Source: an uncultured Oxalobacteraceae bacterium (GTDB taxonomy: Bacteria > Pseudomonadota > Gammaproteobacteria > Burkholderiales > Burkholderiaceae). Taken from it: a stretch of 64,000 nt of DNA. Below are positions 35,602-43,813 of the stretch, in pieces (the stretch's first letter is position 1; each line of letters opens with the position of its first letter). The notes beneath the pieces are model-generated. The model saw only the letters and a list, made by a program, of their open reading frames with translations, ran no database searches and was not told where the DNA came from. The DNA lies in assembly GCA_946480015.1 (NCBI GenBank), contig CAMLIL010000014.1, positions 1-64,000 on the forward strand, given 5' to 3'. The position numbers and the translations under genes are program-made.

Positions 35602-37449
35602 ATGAATAATACCATATTAAGAAATAATAATTCAAATGTCAATGATTTTCACGAAGTATTTTTAAATTTAGTAAATGAAGCTGAAAAAGACGACGACAGA
35701 GAATATCAAAAATATCTTTATTTTCAAGAGCAACTAAAACCTCTATCAAACCTATGCCCTAAAATATTGTACGGCTACGTTCTGCACATTATCAAGACAC
35801 AGTTCAACAACGACCCGCTTGCATACATTGAGACAATCCCGCTATTTTTTGAAAATTTCACTAAGAAAGATAGATTGATTTGTGACGAAGCGATTGCGAA
35901 CGAAGATAAGAATAAAAACAAGCAATACAAGAGAAAGAAGAAAAATTTATTGTTATGGGCTGCACAGCTTCTCAAGCTTATGGGCGGCAAGGGCGATTTC
36001 TTCCGGTCAAAAATTTTATGCAATAGCTTGACAGAATACTATAAAGAAGAAATGCAACGAACAGACGATTTCATTTCTCAACATAGATTAGTAAGAAGCA
36101 ACGGTCAAGTTTTGAAGTTAGTTAAGCAGTCCGAAAAGCAAAAACAAAAGATTGCACAAATTCTCAAAATTAGTAGTGTCTTGTCTAGGGTTGCACAAGA
36201 TAAAGGCTTCACATATAGCCTTTGCACAGTGACACTCCCGCCCTGCTTTCACCCCAACCCAACCCGCTCGGACAAGAATTCTTATAACGGAGCGACACCG
36301 AAAGAAGCACAACACGAAATAATGAAGCTATGGAAAAGGATAAGAGCACAGCTTGCAAAACGCGGCTTTATCGTTGGCGAAAATTATTTCGGGCTTGAAG
36401 TGATTGAGTGTCAAGCCGACTCAACTTTGCACCTACACGCGGTTTTATACCATTCAAAATTTGATACGGTTGAGATACACAGTGCTATCAATTCCGTTGC
36501 AGAGAACTACAACAAAGAAGCAGACGGCGACATAACAAGAATGATTAGAAATAAAAAGAAAGAACATAAATTTGACATTCGCTTGAATGACGGCAGAGCA
36601 AGCGGAGCAACTTATGTCTTCAAATATATTACAAAGACTCATAGTCCGTATGACAGTGACGACAGCAACGCTATAAAGAATATGGCTTGTCGTGCGCTCT
36701 ACGGTGTTAGAAGCTTCGCATTTTTTGGCATTAAGAACTCGCTCACTCAATTCAATTTCTTAGTGACTAATCATATCACCTACAAAAAATATTTTTCTAA
36801 GGAGATCAGAACAATGTTTGTGTCAGGCGACTACTATACATTTATCACAAAATTCAAGCAATATTTTGAAAATGTCTATTGCGAGATCGACGGCAAGAAG
36901 AAATTTCTTGGAGTGACTTTTGATACTTCTGGCTCTAAAGATATGAAGTCCAAACTTAAAGACAAATACCTGAGCAAATGCACAACGCAAGTTTTCATTG
37001 AGAAAAAGCAATATTGTATTTTTGAGTTAGCTGCTACAGAAGATCAAGAAATCGACAGCATAGACGGTCTTGATTTATCTAAGTTCTCTAACAAGGGGGC
37101 GAACTTCGCTTATGAGCTTGTGCAGCAAAAGCAAGAGCTTTATAACAATGAAAAGTATAAATTTATTGACGATTGCGACAAGAGAGGAATTTCCATACTT
37201 GAAGTTGTTGAGGAATTTTACTACTCAAGAAAATCAAATTATGCTGTCAATTTCCTTTGCAATGAAAAATCACAGTCAAAAGCAACTGCAACCCCTGATA
37301 AGGTTGTTCAGTTACACTTAAACAACCTTATTCAAGAAAAAACGGTTCTGCCGAACAATCCGAAGATAGAAAAATCAAAAATTCATTCTAAAATTGAAGA
37401 AAAGACTAAAATTAATATTAAATACCAAGATTTTAAACTTAAAAGGTAG
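35602..37449 (+). CDS. rolling-circle replication initiator (phage GPA-like)
   Basis: A protein of 615 residues. The central part matches the P2 gpA family: SLCTVTLPPCFHPNP, then WKRIRAQL, the HUH metal motif STLHLHAVLYH (His about 277 and 279) and YVFKYITK with Tyr at about 338 and 342, the YxxxY pair that cuts and joins DNA. It should start rolling-circle replication of the excised circle. Upstream is TATATTATAAG as a likely -10 and AAAGGA as ribosome binding site. No capsid or tail genes accompany it. Confidence 0.85.
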   Translation: MNNTILRNNNSNVNDFHEVFLNLVNEAEKDDDREYQKYLYFQEQLKPLSNLCPKILYGYVLHIIKTQFNNDPLAYIETIPLFFENFTKKDRLICDEAIANEDKNKNKQYKRKKKNLLLWAAQLLKLMGGKGDFFRSKILCNSLTEYYKEEMQRTDDFISQHRLVRSNGQVLKLVKQSEKQKQKIAQILKISSVLSRVAQDKGFTYSLCTVTLPPCFHPNPTRSDKNSYNGATPKEAQHEIMKLWKRIRAQLAKRGFIVGENYFGLEVIECQADSTLHLHAVLYHSKFDTVEIHSAINSVAENYNKEADGDITRMIRNKKKEHKFDIRLNDGRASGATYVFKYITKTHSPYDSDDSNAIKNMACRALYGVRSFAFFGIKNSLTQFNFLVTNHITYKKYFSKEIRTMFVSGDYYTFITKFKQYFENVYCEIDGKKKFLGVTFDTSGSKDMKSKLKDKYLSKCTTQVFIEKKQYCIFELAATEDQEIDSIDGLDLSKFSNKGANFAYELVQQKQELYNNEKYKFIDDCDKRGISILEVVEEFYYSRKSNYAVNFLCNEKSQSKATATPDKVVQLHLNNLIQEKTVLPNNPKIEKSKIHSKIEEKTKINIKYQDFKLKR

Positions 37450-37566
37450 AGAAAATTATAAAATATTATGTATTTTAACAACATTAGCAATTAATGTTTA
37501 GAAATTTGTTTATTTAAGATAATTACAATGATAATATAATAACCTCAACGACTTAAAAAGGAACAA

Positions 37567-37935
37567 ATGAAAAAATTAAACACAATTTACGACGATATAT
37601 CATTCAATATCACAGACAGACTCACTCACTTACCCCAATTTGTTCGTGACGAACTTAATGAAAATTGTAGAGCAATAGCTTTAAAAATTATCAATGAGTG
37701 GGGTCATTACACGGACGGAACGCAAGAGGAGAACGAGCACAATCAAGCTCTATGTTTGCTAGTGCAAATAACTCAAGCACTCATACAATACAATGGTAAG
37801 TTTGTGGGACTTCTGGAAATCTATAATTATCTTGACTATGACTTGACCGCCGAGATTGATAAAACGAAAGCAAAGGAAGTGATAGAAAATGTCTTTAATG
37901 AGAATTATGCAGAAATTTGCGAAGAAGTTTTATAA
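37567..37935 (+). CDS. hypothetical acidic protein, 122 residues
   Basis: No recognised domain. The sequence is acidic and mostly helical (ENEHNQALCLLVQITQALIQYN). AAGGA precedes the ATG, and TATAAT lies about 25 bases upstream in a very AT-rich leader (37450-37566). A single-gene unit with its own terminator. Confidence 0.65.
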   Translation: MKKLNTIYDDISFNITDRLTHLPQFVRDELNENCRAIALKIINEWGHYTDGTQEENEHNQALCLLVQITQALIQYNGKFVGLLEIYNYLDYDLTAEIDKTKAKEVIENVFNENYAEICEEVL

Positions 37936-37941
37936 AAGAAG

Positions 37942-37967
37942 AAGCCCTCAAACGAGGGCTTTTTTTC
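37942..37967. terminator. rho-independent terminator
   Basis: AGCCCTC/GAGGGCT stem with loop AAAC, followed by seven T. It separates the 37567 gene from the convergent pilin-like gene. Confidence 0.9.
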
Positions 37968-37976
37968 GTCTAGTGA

Positions 37977-38654
37977 TTAGTTAATTTTTAGAACTCTATA
38001 GAAAACATTATTGTCATTTGCATTCGCTCCTTTGATACAACCTAACTCCCAACTTAGAGAATTTGTATCAGTTCCCCCAGTAGAGAAATCAATTTGAGTT
38101 GTAGTATTTGGGTTTGAAGCAGTAGAGCCGACAACAAATTGCTCACTATTATTGAATGGCGGATAGACAGGAATAAAGTCACTTCCATTCACATTTTTAT
38201 TGATTTCTTGGCAGACACTGTCTTTGATACCCGCTAAAGTGACCGCGATTTCTGGTTGCCCTGGACTGCCTAAAATTGCATAAAAATTCTTGTTTAATGT
38301 CCAAATTCCATTGGGTTCCAAGTAGTCAGCCTTAAAGATATTTGCGGACTCTTTCGGCAAATTGATACCATTCACGGGGTCAAGAATGTTTGTAGAGCCT
38401 GCAACATTGGGCATAAATGTGATTGAAGCAGGTGAAGCCCCGTTGATTACAGCGGTATCGTAAGCGAGCTTTATAGAGCTTGCATTGTTTATGATTGCAG
38501 ACGCCGCAATTTTCGCGCTACTTGAAGAACTTGAGCTTGTGTTGCTTTCACCAGATAAAGCCCAAACACCGATTGCAACAATTACAGCAACGATCACCAA
38601 AATTACAGCCAGAATTGAAAATCCGTTCTTATTTTTTATATTTATATTTCTCAT
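37977..38654 (-). CDS. type IV pilin-like protein lacking Glu5
   Basis: A protein of 225 residues. A short basic leader (MRNINIKNKNG) ends in Gly before Phe, then a hydrophobic helix (FSILAVILVIVAVIVAIGVWAL), as in class III prepilins; position 5 of the mature protein is Ala where true pilins have Glu. A Ser-rich hinge follows, then a globular domain with two Cys (DSVCQEI, ELGCIKG). The ATG at 38654 follows AAGGAC. It may be a minor-pilin or adhesin-type protein using the host pilus machinery, or an unrelated membrane-anchored protein. Confidence 0.65.
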   Translation of the reverse strand: MRNINIKNKNGFSILAVILVIVAVIVAIGVWALSGESNTSSSSSSSAKIAASAIINNASSIKLAYDTAVINGASPASITFMPNVAGSTNILDPVNGINLPKESANIFKADYLEPNGIWTLNKNFYAILGSPGQPEIAVTLAGIKDSVCQEINKNVNGSDFIPVYPPFNNSEQFVVGSTASNPNTTTQIDFSTGGTDTNSLSWELGCIKGANANDNNVFYRVLKIN

Positions 38655-38792
38655 ACTTTGTCCTTTTTTTGTTTGTGTAATATAAGTATAAAAAACACAA
38701 AAGCAAACGCAAGACAACCAACGATATCGAATTTTCTGGACTGTTAGTAAAATGGTATGTTACCATTAGGAACCAAAAATCGAGGGGGTAAT

Positions 38793-39554
38793 ATGAAGAA
38801 AGTCTTGTTCGCCTTGGGGCTGTTGGTGATTGCTGGCACAGGCACAACAGCGGAGAAAACAGAAAAGAAGAAGGCTGCTACTGATATGGTTTTCCCTCAC
38901 TCCATTTCTTTAGGCGCTATGGAGAACAACGATAATGTGTATATAGACTGTGACGGGCAAGAACCCTATTACACAATGAATTGTAAGTTCGTGATGATTA
39001 CAATTTGGAATGTTAGGGAAAGACTCAAAGCTGATACACAAAAAATGCTCACCCAAGACAATCTAGGAACAGACAAAGATATGGAGCAGCTCAGGTCTGC
39101 AATGAAAGAGCTTTCAGGTTCAAAGCTGGACGAAAATGTAAAGAAGCTGTCGCCCGAAAAAGCAGCGATTGCAAGAATGTATGCGGAGTTAGCTAAAACT
39201 GTTCCTACTTCCAATAACAAAGAAGAATTTAGAAAGTTCATAGCTTCCATGAGCAAACTTGGGGAGGATACTTGCGAGATACATACAACGACATGGGAAA
39301 CTGCATTCAAGAAGACAGGTCAAGGGACCTGGACGAGCCATGCCGAACCCGCTGGATTATGCAATTTAATGACTTTAGAAACTTTAGAGCGCCCTGAATT
39401 TGGCCTTTGGACCTACACAAACACTCGTATCGCTGTCGGAAACGACACCGAGTTTTGCAAGAGCTTTAAGAAGGAAATCAACAAACCGCATGCTTACACT
39501 TGGAATGCTCCAAAGAAGTTCGCACCCTCTTGCAAACAAATGGAATACAAGTGA
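38793..39554 (+). CDS. exported Cys-containing protein, unknown function
   Basis: A protein of 253 residues with a signal peptide (MKKVLFALGLLVIAGTGTTA). The mature part has six Cys, enough for three disulfides, and Lys/Glu-rich helices in the middle. No known domain. Start supported by GAGGGGG four bases before the ATG at 38793. It is divergent from the pilin-like gene, 138 bases away, so the two surface-directed cargo genes may share a control region. Confidence 0.68.
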   Translation: MKKVLFALGLLVIAGTGTTAEKTEKKKAATDMVFPHSISLGAMENNDNVYIDCDGQEPYYTMNCKFVMITIWNVRERLKADTQKMLTQDNLGTDKDMEQLRSAMKELSGSKLDENVKKLSPEKAAIARMYAELAKTVPTSNNKEEFRKFIASMSKLGEDTCEIHTTTWETAFKKTGQGTWTSHAEPAGLCNLMTLETLERPEFGLWTYTNTRIAVGNDTEFCKSFKKEINKPHAYTWNAPKKFAPSCKQMEYK

Positions 39555-39561
39555 TACAAAA

Positions 39562-39584
39562 AATCCCAATCACCGATTGGGATT
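39562..39584. terminator. bidirectional terminator
   Basis: AATCCCAATC/GATTGGGATT stem with loop ACC, flanked by A on both sides (weak T-run on either strand). It lies between the convergent genes at 38793 and 39591. Confidence 0.7.
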
Positions 39585-39590
39585 AAAAAT

Positions 39591-39929
39591 TTAGTCGTCG
39601 CCTCTGTCGCGGAATGTGTATTGACAATCTACACAATGCACGTCTTCCCCCGCTTGTTCGTTTCTAATGGCGTCCGCTACCATATCTATAGGAATCATTT
39701 GTCCGCAATCTTCGTTGTCGCAAGCGATTTCAAAATGCGGATAAATGACAGTTTGATAGACTCCTTTTTGCTTTGCCGAGAGTCCTTCAAGACTATTTTC
39801 CCCTATCACTTTCTTAGCAATTCCAGCCGCCGCACCCTCAATCAAATCGTGATCAAGCAATGCTTGCAAAGCTTCGTTGCGGCTCTCTGCTTCGTTCTGT
39901 TCTTCCATAAATCTTTTAGTCAAAGACAT
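39591..39929 (-). CDS. hypothetical protein with zinc-ribbon-like Cys pairs
   Basis: A protein of 112 residues. The C-terminal 45 residues have CDNEDC and HCVDC, four Cys placed like a zinc ribbon; the N-terminal half is helical and acidic. Function unknown; a regulator or nucleic-acid binder is possible. Confidence 0.6.
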   Translation of the reverse strand: MSLTKRFMEEQNEAESRNEALQALLDHDLIEGAAAGIAKKVIGENSLEGLSAKQKGVYQTVIYPHFEIACDNEDCGQMIPIDMVADAIRNEQAGEDVHCVDCQYTFRDRGDD

Positions 39930-39961
39930 AGCAAATCCCTTTATATTCTGGCTTCATAGAA

Positions 39962-40666
39962 CTACAGAGCTTTTATTTTGTCGTAAGCTTCCAAAGTAAT
40001 TTTAATATTTTTTATTGATTTTTCCGAAAGGTCAAAATCTTCTTGCTTGTCACGACCAGACAAGCGAATTGTTGATTTTTTTGAGTTTGCTATCACTCTA
40101 AGAGAAGCAATGTCAATTTCTTTCGCTGGAATATCAATTGACTCAAAGACGCCAGCCGTGTTGTTGTCTCTTGAAACTTGACCATGGGAAAAATTCTTCT
40201 CATAAGAAATTATGTCGTCGGACATAACTTTACTTTTATCCCAAAATATCCAAGTTCCACCGTGAAATGCAATTTGAACTCGCAATAAGGTTTGCCCCGT
40301 ATCGGTGACCGCAAGATAAGTAGATAAATGGTCGTCAAAAATATTTGTATTAGGTGCAGTGTAGAACGAAATTTTTTCTATCTTGTCGCGATTAAGTTTG
40401 AAGTTCTTAAGTATTGGTGCAATCGCTTTTGCAGTCTCTTCGGTCGTCATTTTCGGTTTAGATGCTACCGCCACCTCTGCAGGCTTCTCAGCAACTGAAG
40501 TTTTTGAACTCTGTGAAGTGCATTGATAGACAAAAACCCCCACAAATAGGACAGCAATCCAACCGAGAAGACCAACTTTTTTTGGCACTTTCGCCCCACA
40601 TTTTGGACAAGCTTTCGCTTCTGTGCTTACTTCCGAACCGCACTCTTTGCACTTGACTAAAGCCAT
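39962..40666 (-). CDS. zinc-ribbon membrane protein, unknown function
   Basis: A protein of 234 residues: a zinc ribbon at the N-terminus (CKECG and CPKCG), one membrane helix (about 32-50), a linker and an extracytoplasmic domain of roughly 150 residues. Proteins of this layout are common and mostly uncharacterised. It is the last gene before the right end of the element. Confidence 0.7.
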   Translation of the reverse strand: MALVKCKECGSEVSTEAKACPKCGAKVPKKVGLLGWIAVLFVGVFVYQCTSQSSKTSVAEKPAEVAVASKPKMTTEETAKAIAPILKNFKLNRDKIEKISFYTAPNTNIFDDHLSTYLAVTDTGQTLLRVQIAFHGGTWIFWDKSKVMSDDIISYEKNFSHGQVSRDNNTAGVFESIDIPAKEIDIASLRVIANSKKSTIRLSGRDKQEDFDLSEKSIKNIKITLEAYDKIKAL

Positions 40667-40944
40667 TTCTACCCCTAGAAAATTTATTATATAAATTTTG
40701 CATTCTCAACGATAAAGCTATTGAGAACGTTTAATAAACGGACTTTAAAGTCTGTATTTCTTGCTGGATATTGTGCCAAAAAATGAGCAACTTGGATACT
40801 ACTATTGACAAGCTGGAGAGCTTAGGGGGAGGACGTACGGAGATTTGAAAGGAGTGAAATTCGCCCGAAAAATCCACCAAAGGGCGAAATCGGATTGCTA
40901 AGTCTTTGATTTTGCTATATAACTACATAACTAATTGTTTAGGT
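40667..40944. other. right end of the element: several inverted repeats, no clear gene
   Basis: Contains TTCTCAA/TTGAGAA (about 40702-40728), the palindrome ACGGACTTT-AAAGTCTGT (about 40738-40755) and TTCGCCC/GGGCGAA (about 40859-40890). A 21-codon frame at 40783-40848 has no ribosome binding site and is not called. The hairpins may belong to the attachment region or to a replication origin. Confidence 0.45.
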
Positions 40945-41019
40945 GCACCAGAAACAGCCGCCGCCCAAAATGGCGGTCTGTGTTCCCACGTCCTTGTTTT
41001 CATTGGCTACTGCTTGCAT
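40939..41019 (-). pseudogene. msrA: displaced host msrA 5' end with catalytic Cys codon
   Basis: The ATG at 41019 opens 26 codons that read through TAILGGGCFWC and then, inside the element, one Thr codon and TAA (40939-40941). This is the start of a normal MsrA up to and including the active site; the rest of the gene is at 28892-29383. The host frame and the high-GC codons match the 3' part. A GGGG run precedes the ATG. Confidence 0.85.
40945..40953. other. attR core
   Basis: GCACCAGAA, identical to 29375-29383. To its right the host sequence ACAGCCGCCGCCC encodes the GGGC of the MsrA active site on the minus strand. Confidence 0.85.
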
Positions 41020-41223
41020 TTTTCACCCCAGAATAAGTCGTTTCCAACGTGATCCGTGATCGGTTCCCGATAGAGTCCAGATTAGCAGAAAGCCCTATGA
41101 ATGCCGACCGACTTTTCAACAGTGCCGCGGCCGCGATGGACGTGGCTTGCGGTACATCGGCGCGGGCCGGGGCTCCGCCGGGAAGGACCAAAGTTTGGCA
41201 TAATGGCACAAATAGATAGGCTT

Positions 41224-41736
41224 ATGATGAACACCAGTTCCCCCCGCATCAGCACGCGCGAATTTGACGCGGCACAGTTCCGCCACGCGCTGTCGCAGTT
41301 TGCCACCGGCGTGACCATCATCACGACGCGGCTGGCCGACGGTAGTTTCCGCGGGCTCACCGCCAGCTCCTTCAATTCGGTCTCGCTCGACCCGCCGCTG
41401 GTGCTATGGAGCCTGGGCAACGCGGCCAATAGCCTGCCCATCTTTTCAGGCAATTCGCACTACGTCATCAACGTGCTGGGCGCAGACCAGGCCCATCTGG
41501 CACAACGCTTTTCGCGCCGCAGCGAAAACCCGTTCGGCGATGTCGAGTACGCACTGTCGCGCACCGGCCAGCCCATCCTCACGGGCGCCTCCGCCTGGTT
41601 CGAATGCCACAACCGCAGCCGCTATCCGGAAGGCGACCACGTGATTTTCGTAGGCGAAGTGGAAGATTGCGCCGCCCATCCGCAAGCCTCGCTGGTGTTT
41701 CATTCCGGCCAATTCTCCAGCACCAGCAGTAAATAA
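41224..41736 (+). CDS. flavin reductase family protein
   Basis: A protein of 170 residues of the FMN-binding split-barrel flavin reductase type: [48 protein letters not shown] and DHVIFVGEV. Such proteins reduce FMN or FAD with NAD(P)H, often for a partner monooxygenase, none of which is next to it. Adjacent ATG codons at 41224 and 41227 are both possible; a start at 41203 would be part of a CATAAT box that may be the -10 of this gene. Confidence 0.83.
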   Translation: MMNTSSPRISTREFDAAQFRHALSQFATGVTIITTRLADGSFRGLTASSFNSVSLDPPLVLWSLGNAANSLPIFSGNSHYVINVLGADQAHLAQRFSRRSENPFGDVEYALSRTGQPILTGASAWFECHNRSRYPEGDHVIFVGEVEDCAAHPQASLVFHSGQFSSTSSK

Positions 41737-41827
41737 GCGCAGTAAAATGACAGATTCGGCGAAGCGGTCTATACAAGTGACCGTCACGCCATGTTCGACC
41801 TTATCCAACAAAGAGACAGGAACCGTC

Positions 41828-43021
41828 ATGAATCGACCCGCAGCGCACAAGGCCCAGTTTCACTGGGACGATCCCCTCCTGCTGAACCAACAGCTGAGCG
41901 ACGACGAGCGCATGGTGCGCGACGCCGCCGCCGCGTATTGCCAGGACAAGCTGGCGCCGCGCATTCTTGAAGCGTTCCGGCACGAGCGCATGGACACCGC
42001 GATTTTCCGCGAAATGGGCGAGCTGGGCCTGCTGGGTCCCACCATACCGGAACAATACGGCGGTCCGGGCCTCAATTACGTCGCCTACGGCCTGATTGCG
42101 CGCGAAGTCGAGCGGATCGATTCCGGCTACCGCTCGATGATGAGTGTGCAGTCATCCTTGGTCATGGTTCCGATTTACGAGTTCGGCACCGAGGCGCAGC
42201 GCCAGAAATACCTGCCCAGGCTGGCCACCGGCGAATGGATAGGCTGCTTCGGCCTGACCGAGCCCAACCATGGTTCCGATCCCGGCTCGATGATCACGCG
42301 CGCGCGCAAGGTTGACGGCGGCTACGCGCTCACCGGCGCCAAGATGTGGATCACCAATTCCCCCGTGGCCGACGTGTTCGTGGTCTGGGCCAAGGACGAC
42401 GAAGGCGCCATCCGCGGCTTCGTGCTGGAAAAAGGCATGGCCGGCCTGTCGGCGCCGGCGATTCACGGCAAATTCGGCCTGCGCGCCTCGGTCACCGGCG
42501 AAATCGTCATGGACAATGTGTTCTGTCCGGAAGAAAACGCCTTCCCCGAGGTGCGTGGCCTGAAAGGCCCCTTCACCTGCCTGAACTCGGCGCGCTACGG
42601 CATTGCCTGGGGTGCGCTGGGCGCGGCCGAAGCGTGCTGGCACACGGCGCGCCAATACGTGCTGGACCGGCAGCAATTCGGCCGCCCGCTAGCCGCCAAT
42701 CAACTAGTGCAGAAAAAACTGGCCGACATGCAAACCGAAATTACCCTGGGCTTGCAAGCCTGCCTGCGGCTGGGCCGCATGAAAGATGAAGGCACGGCCG
42801 CGGTGGAAATCACGTCGATGCTGAAGCGCAATTCCTGCGGCAAATCGCTCGATATTGCCCGCACCGCCCGCGACATGCTGGGCGGCAACGGCATCTCCGA
42901 CGAATTCGGGGTGATCCGCCACATGGTCAATCTGGAAGTGGTCAATACCTACGAAGGCACGCACGATATCCACGCCTTGATCCTGGGCCGCGCGCAAACG
43001 GGAATCCAAGCCTTCCAGTAA
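41828..43021 (+). CDS. gcdH: glutaryl-CoA dehydrogenase
   Basis: An acyl-CoA dehydrogenase of 397 residues. Family features: [37 protein letters not shown]-type [19 protein letters not shown], and [20 protein letters not shown] with the catalytic Glu. The N-terminal FHWDDPLLL and the end are characteristic of GcdH, which oxidises and decarboxylates glutaryl-CoA to crotonyl-CoA in lysine/tryptophan breakdown. ATG at 41828 follows CAGGAA. Confidence 0.9.
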   Translation: MNRPAAHKAQFHWDDPLLLNQQLSDDERMVRDAAAAYCQDKLAPRILEAFRHERMDTAIFREMGELGLLGPTIPEQYGGPGLNYVAYGLIAREVERIDSGYRSMMSVQSSLVMVPIYEFGTEAQRQKYLPRLATGEWIGCFGLTEPNHGSDPGSMITRARKVDGGYALTGAKMWITNSPVADVFVVWAKDDEGAIRGFVLEKGMAGLSAPAIHGKFGLRASVTGEIVMDNVFCPEENAFPEVRGLKGPFTCLNSARYGIAWGALGAAEACWHTARQYVLDRQQFGRPLAANQLVQKKLADMQTEITLGLQACLRLGRMKDEGTAAVEITSMLKRNSCGKSLDIARTARDMLGGNGISDEFGVIRHMVNLEVVNTYEGTHDIHALILGRAQTGIQAFQ

Positions 43022-43043
43022 GCGCTGCAACGCGACACGACCG

Positions 43044-43068
43044 AAAAAAAACCCGCCGCAGCGGGTTT
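43044..43068 (-). terminator. rho-independent terminator, mainly leftward
   Basis: AAACCCGC/GCGGGTTT stem with loop CGCA. The A-run at 43044-43051 gives a T-run on the minus strand, suiting the ompW-like gene; the plus-strand side has only three T for gcdH. Confidence 0.8.
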
Positions 43069-43085
43069 AGTGTTGTTGAGATCGC

Positions 43086-43763
43086 TTAAAACTTATAACC
43101 GATCGTCATGGCGATGAGCTTGGGATCGAGGCGCATGTCCTGTTTCTGACCGGTCGAATAATTGACCGTCGTGCGCATGCGCGTCTTGATCATGGTGAAG
43201 TCGGCAAACCAGCGCTCGTTGATGTTGACCGTCAACCCGGCTTGCACGCTCAGGCACAGCTTGTTGTCGATATCGAAGCTGACCGGCGCGCCCCCAGCGT
43301 TGGTGATCGCCGTGAGTTGCCCGGAACCGGTCTCGTCCGCGAAATAAGCGTAGGTCGCGCCTATACCGACATACGGCCGCAGTACCGACGCAGGGGTGCC
43401 GCCGCGATATTGCAGCAAAGCGGTTGGCGGCAGGGCTTTGACGCTGCCGAGCTTGCCCGTTCCGGCGATCGCGCCGTCACCGTAGAGGTCGTGCTTGAGC
43501 GGAACCCCCATGGCCAGTTCGGCCGACCAGTTGTCCGTGATGCCATAAATGGCGGAAAACACTGGCTTGGTGCTGGAACCGATGGCGGCCTTGGTGTGCG
43601 GCAGCGCCGGGGCGCTGACGTCGCCACTCTTGACGTCGGGAGTGACTTCGCCGATGCCGGCCTTGACGGCCCACTGGTGGGCCGATTGGGCCGAGGCCGC
43701 ACCGCTGGCCGTCAACGCGGCCAGCGCCGCCAGTGCTGCTACGCTTTTCAAACAAACTTTCAT
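43086..43763 (-). CDS. ompW: OmpW family outer membrane protein
   Basis: A protein of 225 residues. Signal peptide (cut after ASA near residue 25), then an 8-stranded barrel pattern: VKAGIGEVTP, a long plug-like loop, LRPYVGIGATYAYF, and the end RLDPKLIAMTIGYKF with terminal Phe. OmpW forms a small hydrophobic channel in the outer membrane. Start at 43763 follows AAGGAGACAAA, almost the same leader as the adjacent lipoprotein gene. Confidence 0.9.
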   Translation of the reverse strand: MKVCLKSVAALAALAALTASGAASAQSAHQWAVKAGIGEVTPDVKSGDVSAPALPHTKAAIGSSTKPVFSAIYGITDNWSAELAMGVPLKHDLYGDGAIAGTGKLGSVKALPPTALLQYRGGTPASVLRPYVGIGATYAYFADETGSGQLTAITNAGGAPVSFDIDNKLCLSVQAGLTVNINERWFADFTMIKTRMRTTVNYSTGQKQDMRLDPKLIAMTIGYKF

Positions 43764-43813
43764 TTTGTCTCCTTTGATGCTGATCGATGTGTGTGGCTGG
43801 TCGTGGCGCCGGC

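Larger units (their letters stand above)
29375..40953. mobile_element. integrative and mobilizable element inserted in msrA
   Basis: About 11.6 kb of AT-rich DNA is bounded by the direct repeat GCACCAGAA (29375-29383 and 40945-40953). It encodes a tyrosine integrase next to the left end, a candidate oriT, a MobC-like protein and a relaxase, a phage-GPA-type replication initiator, and about ten small genes. No mating-pair (type IV secretion) or virion genes are seen, so it would need a helper to transfer. Joining the host sequences at the repeat restores an uninterrupted msrA (GGGCFWCLEA), which fixes the ends. Confidence 0.9.

Noticed and set aside
29572..40666. P2-like prophage suggested by the GPA-type replication protein
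   Set aside because: No capsid, portal, terminase, tail or lysis genes are present, while relaxase and MobC are. A mobilizable element explains the content.
40783..40848. 21-codon frame near the right end of the element
   Set aside because: No ribosome binding site, no conserved feature, and it lies among palindromes.
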